Origin: Kineosporia aurantiaca JCM 3230
GTDB taxonomy: Bacteria; Actinomycetota; Actinomycetes; Actinomycetales; Kineosporiaceae
DNA: 64,000 bases
Reading direction: 5' to 3'
NCBI GenBank assembly: GCA_000719025.1
Contig: JODP01000007.1
Span: forward strand, 186,001-250,000
This document shows, in pieces, positions 58,880 to 64,000 of the stretch. Below the pieces are notes generated by a model. That model did not search any database. It was not told where the DNA came from and was given only the letters and a program-made list of their open reading frames with translations. Made by a program: the position numbers and the translations under genes. The stretch's first letter is position 1. Every line of letters starts with the position of its first letter.

Positions 58880-60243
58880 TAAGAGGGTTGCCGGTCAACC
58901 GGTCTGGGCGCATCCCGGCGAATCGGGCCCGATCGGCGGGAGGGCAGCAGAGCGGTCGTGCCGATCGCGGCCAGGGCCAGCAGGGCGACGCCGGTGAAGC
59001 CGACGGAGTATCGGTCCGGAGTGGCGGCCAGGGGGATGAGGACGGCGAGCCCGACCGCGGTACCTATTTGGGCCGCGGAATTGAGGACGCCGGAGGCCAG
59101 TCCCTGAAGATCCGTTGCGGTGGCCTCGGTGCCGGCCTGGGTGCCGGCCACCGACGCGGCGCCGAGACCGGTGCCCATCAGGCAGAAGCCGGCGAGTAGT
59201 TGGGCCACGGGACGGCCCTCGCCGGGCAGGAACGTGAAAAGGGCTGCCCCCGAGCCAATCAGGACGAAGCCACCGGTGACGGTGTACCGGGCACCGAGGT
59301 TCTGCACCAGCGCTGGGCCCAGGAAGGATCCCGCCACCACGGCGAGGTTGAACACCGGGAAAAGCAGCGACGACTGGGTGGGCAGCAGGTGCATGACGTG
59401 CTGCACGTACATGGTGGCCAGGTACATCACTGGCGTGGTGGTGGCGGTGAGAGCCAGAGCGGCCAGGCCGGGGCCGGCCGTCGCGCGGGCGACGGGCAGC
59501 AGAGGATCGCCGGTACGGCGCAACCACCACAGCAGGAAGGCGCCGCTGAGCGCGGCCAAGGCCAGCGGCGCCCAGCTGAGCAACGCTGCCGGGCCGTGCT
59601 CACCGCTGTTGGTGAGTCCTTGCACCAGTAGCCCGGTGGCCAGGGTGGCGGCCACCGCGCCCGGCAGGTCCAGCCCGGTCCCGGCCCGGCGCGAGCCTGG
59701 AGGCAGGCTCCGGGCCAGGAGCAGGGCCAGTCCGATCGGGAGATTCACCCAGAAGACGGCCCGCCAGCCGGCCAGATCGGTCAGCAGGCCGCCCAGCACC
59801 CAGCCGCTCGCGCCGCCGCACGCGGCCGCGGCCGTCCACCAGCCGACCGCCCGGCGTCGCTCGGCCCCGGGTGCGGAGAGAGTGGTGAGCAGGGACAGGG
59901 CGGCTGGTGAGAGCAGGGCCGAGCCGATGCCCTGGACCGCGCGGGCCGCGATCAGGGCCGCGGGCGTCCAGGCCAGCGCGCACAAGGCCGAGGCGGTGAC
60001 GAAAAGGGTCATGCCGCAACGGAAGGCGCGGCGCGGGCCGATCAGGTCGGCGACCCGCCCGCTCGGGATCAGCAGGGCTCCGAAGACCACCGTGTAGGCG
60101 GTGATCACCCAGGGCAGGCCGGCCTGGCTGAAGCCGAGCGAGGCCCCGGCCGAGGGCAGGGCGGTGGTGACGATCGTGACGTCGAGGACCACGACGAACT
60201 GGGCCACACAGACGACGCCAATGTTTCCATTCAAACGCGTCAT
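58879..60243 (-). CDS. MFS transporter of the DHA2 (14-helix) type
   Basis: 454 residues from ATG 60243. The first helix region VVCVAQFVVVLDVTIVTTALPSAGASLGFSQAGLPWVITAYTVVFGALLIPSGRVADLIGPRR carries the DHA2 pattern (LDVTIVNVALP-like and GRVADLIGPRR). The helix V motif and GRALQGIGSALLSPAALSLL-like stretch (ARAVQGIGSALLSPAALSLLTTL) follow. It is a drug or metabolite exporter driven by protons. A GGTAGGG box lies 8 bases upstream. It is divergent from the CGNR regulator at 60276, with 32 bases between starts, so that regulator is the natural controller. Confidence 0.9.
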   Translation of the reverse strand: MTRLNGNIGVVCVAQFVVVLDVTIVTTALPSAGASLGFSQAGLPWVITAYTVVFGALLIPSGRVADLIGPRRAFRCGMTLFVTASALCALAWTPAALIAARAVQGIGSALLSPAALSLLTTLSAPGAERRRAVGWWTAAAACGGASGWVLGGLLTDLAGWRAVFWVNLPIGLALLLARSLPPGSRRAGTGLDLPGAVAATLATGLLVQGLTNSGEHGPAALLSWAPLALAALSGAFLLWWLRRTGDPLLPVARATAGPGLAALALTATTTPVMYLATMYVQHVMHLLPTQSSLLFPVFNLAVVAGSFLGPALVQNLGARYTVTGGFVLIGSGAALFTFLPGEGRPVAQLLAGFCLMGTGLGAASVAGTQAGTEATATDLQGLASGVLNSAAQIGTAVGLAVLIPLAATPDRYSVGFTGVALLALAAIGTTALLPSRRSGPIRRDAPRPVDRQPS

Positions 60244-60246
60244 GGT

Positions 60247-60263
60247 GGTAACCCTACCTGGTA
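60247..60263. promoter_or_regulatory. Possible operator in the MFS/CGNR divergent gap
   Basis: GGTA-ACCC-TACC (60247-60258) is an inverted repeat, and TGGTAA occurs twice in direct order (at 60246 and 60259). The gap between the two start codons is only 32 bases, so any regulator bound here would affect both genes. Confidence 0.4.
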
Positions 60264-60275
60264 AACTGCGTTTTG

Positions 60276-60836
60276 ATGGAAACACGGGAGCTGCCGATCG
60301 TCGCGGGCCACCTGGCGCTGGACTTCGCCAACACGGTGGACGATCCGCTCGGCCCGGCGCGTCACGACCACCTCGCCACCCCTGCTGAACTGGTGCGATG
60401 GGCGGCGCGGGTCGGCCTGCCGGTCGAGCTGGAGCCGACGGGTGCGGTGCTGCACGAGGCGCACGCCCTTCGGGATGTGCTGAACCGGGTGTTCGGTGCC
60501 GTGGTGGACGGGACGCCGCCGCCGTGGCCGGAGCTGAGGCCCTATGCCGCCGAGGCGGTGGCCCGTTCCCACCTGGACGAGGCGCACCAGCTCGCCTGGG
60601 AGCCCACGACGGACGGCCGGTTCCTGCTCTGGCCGGTCGCGCAGGCCGCGCAGGACCTGCTCACGAGCGCGGAGGTGCACCGGGTCAAGCGGTGTGCGGG
60701 CTGTCCCTGGCTGTTCGTGGACCGGTCCCGCAACGGCAGCCGACGCTGGTGCGCGATGAACGACTGCGGCACCCACGCGAAGATTCGCAAGTACGTGGAC
60801 CGACGGGCCGAACGGCGGCGCTCCGGCCTGACCTGA
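60276..60836 (+). CDS. CGNR zinc-finger transcriptional regulator
   Basis: 186 residues. The N-terminal ABATE domain (GHLALDFANTVDDPLGPARHDHLATPAELVRWAARVG) is followed by the C-terminal CGNR zinc finger KRCAGCPWLFVDRSRNGSRRWCAMNDCGTHAKIRKYVDRR, with four zinc cysteines. This family occurs mainly in actinobacteria and regulates stress or efflux genes. The ATG at 60276 has no good ribosome-binding site and lies very near the likely transcription start, so the message may be leaderless. Divergent from the MFS exporter. Confidence 0.92.
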   Translation: METRELPIVAGHLALDFANTVDDPLGPARHDHLATPAELVRWAARVGLPVELEPTGAVLHEAHALRDVLNRVFGAVVDGTPPPWPELRPYAAEAVARSHLDEAHQLAWEPTTDGRFLLWPVAQAAQDLLTSAEVHRVKRCAGCPWLFVDRSRNGSRRWCAMNDCGTHAKIRKYVDRRAERRRSGLT

Positions 60837-60862
60837 GGCACCTGAGCCACCTGAGCGGCGGA

Positions 60863-62518
60863 TCAGGGCCTTGGGTGGATCCGGAGCTGGAGCATCAGGG
60901 CGAAGCGTTGCTCGGGGTCGGCCAGGTCCAGCTCGCCCACTTCGGTGAGCCGGCGCAGGCGGTACCGGAACGTGTTCGGGTGCACGAACATTGAGTCGGC
61001 GGCGGCGATCACGTCACCGAACGCGTCCAGCCAGGCCGCCAGCGTCGCGACCAGGGCGCTGCCGTGCTGGGCGTCGTACTCCAGCAGCCGGGCCAGGGGC
61101 CCGGACGGCCGGTCACCACGGGCGGCCACCTGGTCGCGCAGTTCCAGAAGCAGCACCTGCGCGTGCACGTCGTCCAGAGCCGCCACCCGTCGCGCTCCGT
61201 CGGCCTCCCGCAGCACCCGCAGGATCCGGTCGGCGCAGATCCGGGCGTAGGCCAGCCCGGCCACACCGTGCGCCACCGGGCCGATGCCCACCGCCGGGCG
61301 ACCCCGGTCACCGACCCGGTCGAGGAAGTCGCGGGCCACCCGATGGGCGCGCTCGGCCCCGTCCTGCGGGCTGGTTCCGGCCGGGAGCGGAACCAGCCCG
61401 TAGGCCACCCCGCCGATCAGGGCCGCCGCCGAACGCGGGTGCACGGCGCCGAGATGCAGGGCGAAGGCGTCGGCCAGCCGTTGCTGATCCTGACCTGCGG
61501 TGAGTTCCTGCTGGGTCAGGTCGGCCGGAAGCCGGGTCGGGTCGGTTGCGGCCAGGCCCAGCACCATCAGCGTGCGCCCGGCCAGGCCGAGCCGGTCCAG
61601 GGCCTCCCCGGCCCCGGATCCGCCCGCCAGGGCGGTGCTGAGCAGATCGGTCCGCAGCCGGCGCTGGACATCGGTCCCGGCCCGGACCCGTAACAGGTGC
61701 AGGGCCACCAGCTTGGCCGCCTCCACCAGGGCGTCCCGGCGTTCCTGGCTGAGCGGCTCCTTGACCACCACCCAGATCGAGCCGAGGATCTCGTCCCCGG
61801 CCCGGACCGCCATCGCCGTGCGGGGCAGCACCTCACCGGCCGGATCGGGCAGGGAGGACACATCCACCGGCCGGGACGAGCGGTGCAGGGCCCGGAACAC
61901 CCCGCGCTCGCTGAGGATGGCCCGGAACCGCTCGGGCACCTGGCGGCCGAGGATGGTCTCCACCCGGGAGGCGTCCGCCTCGTCCTGCTGGCCGGAGAAG
62001 GCGAGCACCCGGGAGTTGCGGTCCTCGATCGTGATCGGCGCGTCCATCAGCGCTCCGATCGCGTTGGCCACCGCGAACAGGTCGCCGAACGGCAGGCCCC
62101 CGAGAGAGTCCGGGCCGCCCACCCCGACGTCGCCCTCGGCCAGCAGCGAGCGCAACAGAGCGGCCAGATGGGCCCAGGGCACACCCCGGCTCAGACCCAG
62201 CAGGGCCACCCCGGCCCGGTCGGCGGCCCGGCGGACCGCCGGGGTGGCCGGCACCGGGGCGCGCAGAACCAGGGCCAGGGCCTGCTGCCGGCCGAGCCGC
62301 TTCAGCAGCGGTACCAGGTCCGCCGGATCGTCCAGCCCAACTCCGAGCACGATGGCGTGGGCGGGCAGGACCGGCTCGTCGGCGGGGTCGTGGATCGCCA
62401 CCCCACCGATCTCCTCCGGGTGCTCGGCGTCGCCCTGCACCAGGTCGAGCAGGGTCGCGCCGAGGTCGTCGAGCACCCGGCCGAGGCTGGCGCGGGCCCT
62501 GAGGCCGGAGGGGTCCAC
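60863..62518 (-). CDS. PucR-family transcriptional regulator
   Basis: 551 residues. The N-terminal PucR-like half (about 1-300: LGRVLDDLGATLLDLVQGD, GVALLGLSRGVPWAHLAALLRSLL) is followed by a GGDEF-like middle part and the C-terminal PucR helix-turn-helix LLEYDAQHGSALVATLAAWLDAFGDVIAAADSMFVHPNTFRYRLRRLTEVGELDLADPEQRFALMLQLRI. Such proteins activate catabolic genes, often for purines or amino acids. The start is GTG 62518. It is immediately downstream (9 bases) of the enolase-superfamily gene in the same direction, so it probably regulates that operon from within it. Confidence 0.92.
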   Translation of the reverse strand: MDPSGLRARASLGRVLDDLGATLLDLVQGDAEHPEEIGGVAIHDPADEPVLPAHAIVLGVGLDDPADLVPLLKRLGRQQALALVLRAPVPATPAVRRAADRAGVALLGLSRGVPWAHLAALLRSLLAEGDVGVGGPDSLGGLPFGDLFAVANAIGALMDAPITIEDRNSRVLAFSGQQDEADASRVETILGRQVPERFRAILSERGVFRALHRSSRPVDVSSLPDPAGEVLPRTAMAVRAGDEILGSIWVVVKEPLSQERRDALVEAAKLVALHLLRVRAGTDVQRRLRTDLLSTALAGGSGAGEALDRLGLAGRTLMVLGLAATDPTRLPADLTQQELTAGQDQQRLADAFALHLGAVHPRSAAALIGGVAYGLVPLPAGTSPQDGAERAHRVARDFLDRVGDRGRPAVGIGPVAHGVAGLAYARICADRILRVLREADGARRVAALDDVHAQVLLLELRDQVAARGDRPSGPLARLLEYDAQHGSALVATLAAWLDAFGDVIAAADSMFVHPNTFRYRLRRLTEVGELDLADPEQRFALMLQLRIHPRP

Positions 62519-62527
62519 GGGGTTAAT

Positions 62528-63634
62528 TTAGAGCGCGATCCACTCGGTGGACGTGGTGACCTCGGCCAGCCGGTCCGGCCGGGGAAGCACGCCCAGACCG
62601 GGACCCTGGGGTACGGCCAGGTGACCCTCGTCCAGCACGAACGGCTCGGTGATGTCGTCCTCGTAGTAACGGCGGGACGAGGAGGTGTCACCGGGCAGGG
62701 TGAAACCGGGCAGAGCGGCCAGCGCCACGTTGGCGGCCCGTCCCAGGCCGGTCTCCAGCATGCCGCCGCACCAGACCGGCACGCCCTGGGCCACGCAGAC
62801 GTCGTGGATCCGCCGCGCCTCCAAATAGCCACCGACCCGGCCCGGCTTGATGTTGACGATCTGGCAGGCCCCCAGCCGGATCGCCGCGGCCGCCGACTGC
62901 GCCGAGGTGATCGACTCGTCCAGACAGATCGGCGTGCTGATCCGCTGCTGCAGGTCGGCGTGCCCGAGGATGTCCTCCTCCGGCAGCGGCTGCTCGATCA
63001 GCAACAGGTCGAACGGGTCCAGCCGGGCCAGGTGCCGGGCATCGGCGAGCCGGTAGGCCGTGTTCGCATCCACCTGCAGCAGCAATGCGTCGCCGAAGCG
63101 CTCGCGCACGGCCCGGACCGGTTCGACGTCCCAGCCCGGCTCGATCTTCAGCTTGATCCGCAGGTAGCCCTCGGCCAGGTAGCCCTCCACGGCCTCGAGC
63201 AGGGCCGGCACGCTGGACATGATCCCGACCGAGACGCCGCAGGGCACCCTATCGTGCACCGCCCCCAGCTCGCGGGCGAAAGACCGCTCCTCGGAACGCA
63301 GTTCGGCATCGAGTACGGCGGTCTCAAGCGCGGCCAGGGCCATCCGGTGCCCGAGGAAGCCGGACAGTCGCTCGGCGATCTGATGGGCGCCGGCCAGTTC
63401 GACGCCGGCCAGGCCGGGGATCAGAAAGCGGCGCAGCACATCGGCCGCGCCGTCGATGTACTCCGGCGAGTACACCGGGCTCGGCAGCGCCACACACTCG
63501 CCCCAGCCCTCGGACTGGTCGGTCACGGCCCGCAGCAGCAGGATGTCCCGGCTGGTCTGGGTACCGAACGAGGTGCGGAACGGCGACACCAAAGGCATCG
63601 CGATCCGGCGCATTTCGACTCCGGTCAGCTTCAT
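62528..63634 (-). CDS. N-acylamino acid racemase / o-succinylbenzoate synthase-family enolase
   Basis: 368 residues from ATG 63634. The enolase-superfamily catalytic residues are all in place: KLK (K161, K163), metal ligands D189 (LQVDANTAY), E214 (LLIEQPL), D239 (CLDES) and K263 (IVNIKPGR). The capping domain begins EMRRIAMPLVSPFRTSFG. Members perform either o-succinylbenzoate synthesis in menaquinone biosynthesis or racemisation of N-succinyl amino acids; residue reading alone does not separate them. The adjacent GNAT, whose stop overlaps this start (ATGA at 63631-63634), favours N-acylamino acid racemisation. No menaquinone gene is nearby. Confidence 0.88.
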   Translation of the reverse strand: MKLTGVEMRRIAMPLVSPFRTSFGTQTSRDILLLRAVTDQSEGWGECVALPSPVYSPEYIDGAADVLRRFLIPGLAGVELAGAHQIAERLSGFLGHRMALAALETAVLDAELRSEERSFARELGAVHDRVPCGVSVGIMSSVPALLEAVEGYLAEGYLRIKLKIEPGWDVEPVRAVRERFGDALLLQVDANTAYRLADARHLARLDPFDLLLIEQPLPEEDILGHADLQQRISTPICLDESITSAQSAAAAIRLGACQIVNIKPGRVGGYLEARRIHDVCVAQGVPVWCGGMLETGLGRAANVALAALPGFTLPGDTSSSRRYYEDDITEPFVLDEGHLAVPQGPGLGVLPRPDRLAEVTTSTEWIAL

Positions 63635-64000
63635 GCGGGCGTTCCTTCCGTGGCCCGGGCGACGATGTAGTGGCCGTCCCGGTCGAATCCGGTGATCAGG
63701 GCGCCGTCCTGCAGGAGGGTGCCGAGGGTGTCGCGCACCGCCCGGCGCCAACGGTGGGCCAGCGCCGGGTCCTCCCGGCGGATCGCGCCGATGTCGCGGG
63801 GGACATGGACGAACGAGACCTCGGCGTCCAGGGCGCCGGGTCTGGGCTCGCCGCCCGGTCCGATCCCCAGAGCCTCGACCGCGCTGCTGGTCTCGATCGT
63901 GGCCGGCTCCCCGGGGCGGACCGCCCAGCGCACCAGGAGCCGGTCCGAGTCGTCGGTCCCGTTGATCTGGTCGGCCATCGGCCCGTAGAAGTTCGGCAGG
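63631..64000 (-). CDS. GNAT-superfamily acyltransferase (3' part)
   Basis: The frame is open to the right edge, so the start is outside the window; about 122 residues are present. LPNFYGPMADQINGTDDSDRLLVRW is the segment that marks the predicted GNAT partners of N-succinylamino acid racemases, in which it forms part of the acyl-CoA fold; a C-terminal domain follows (EVSFVHVPRDIGAIRREDPALAHRWRRAVRDTL). It would put an acyl group, probably succinyl, on an amino acid. Its stop overlaps the racemase start. An internal ATG at 63978 is unlikely to be the true start, because the conserved block begins before it. Confidence 0.8.
   Translation of the reverse strand, partial: LPNFYGPMADQINGTDDSDRLLVRWAVRPGEPATIETSSAVEALGIGPGGEPRPGALDAEVSFVHVPRDIGAIRREDPALAHRWRRAVRDTLGTLLQDGALITGFDRDGHYIVARATEGTPA

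Noticed and set aside
61697..63670. 657-codon plus-strand frame opposite the PucR and racemase genes
   Set aside because: Shadow frame; the minus-strand genes keep all family catalytic residues and motifs.

Overview
The window is 64 kb of dense, high-GC DNA. It has frequent GTG and TTG starts, ATGA/GTGA/TTGA stop-start overlaps, an AfsR/SARP-type regulator, a PucR-type regulator, a CGNR zinc-finger regulator and a DUF1345 protein. This is the style of an actinomycete (Actinomycetota) chromosome. A Kineosporia-like genus is possible, but I cannot fix the genus by reading. I saw no tRNA, rRNA, CRISPR array, integrase or transposase. I annotate 62 protein-coding loci. The first and last run off the window, one is frameshifted, and two look like gene remnants.

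Layout. 1-3.2 kb: 3' end of a branched-chain amino acid ABC transporter operon in which permease LivM and ATPase LivG are fused. 3.3-5 kb: two divergent exported proteins. 5-7.4 kb: a cNMP-domain/thioredoxin-reductase-like fusion and an esterase. 7.5-11.4 kb: a large SARP/ATPase regulator divergent from a TetR gene, with a repeat-rich operator region between them. 11.5-37 kb: a sulfur and amino-acid scavenging region. It holds two pairs of luciferase-like flavin monooxygenases, SsuD-like and SfnB-like enzymes, a cystathionine beta-synthase-like enzyme, a polar amino-acid ABC transporter, three GNAT acetyltransferases, an M20 amidohydrolase, nitroreductases, a sarcosine-oxidase-like enzyme and a LysR regulator. 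It is interrupted at 17.5-23.8 kb by a peptidase, a hydrolase/AraC pair, a heme-binding-like protein and a two-component system. 37-45 kb: a plant-type ketol-acid reductoisomerase with a MEKHLA-domain protein, an alpha-hydroxy-acid oxidase, and an OsmC / SDR-SDR-TetR group. 45-50 kb: a 1,141-residue zinc-ribbon membrane protein, a frameshifted MFS gene and DUF4395. 50-57 kb: a small biosynthetic-looking locus (SCP2-like protein, class III aminotransferase, MFS exporter, MarR, and a single-module C-A-T NRPS). 57-64 kb: a flippase-like membrane protein, an MFS/CGNR divergon, a PucR regulator, and an N-acylamino acid racemase/OSBS-type enolase with a GNAT partner.

How the genes may work together. 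The most interesting proposal is a thioether-amino-acid (S-alkylcysteine-type) salvage regulon. Four intergenic regions (12435-12466, 16034-16050, 23832-23863 and 28724-28750) carry related TCTA-N9-TAGA-like inverted repeats, and two of them are near-identical over 32 bp. They lie in front of exactly the gene types that the Bacillus yxe/ytm-type pathway uses: an amino-acid ABC transporter, an N-acetyltransferase, a flavin C-S monooxygenase, an M20 deacetylase and a cysteine-synthase-fold enzyme. The pathway is inferred from family membership and gene order. The repeats are read directly from the sequence.

Limits. All identifications are by eye from motifs and remembered family patterns. No search, alignment or structure prediction was run. 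Start codons were chosen from ribosome-binding sites and stop-start overlaps where possible.
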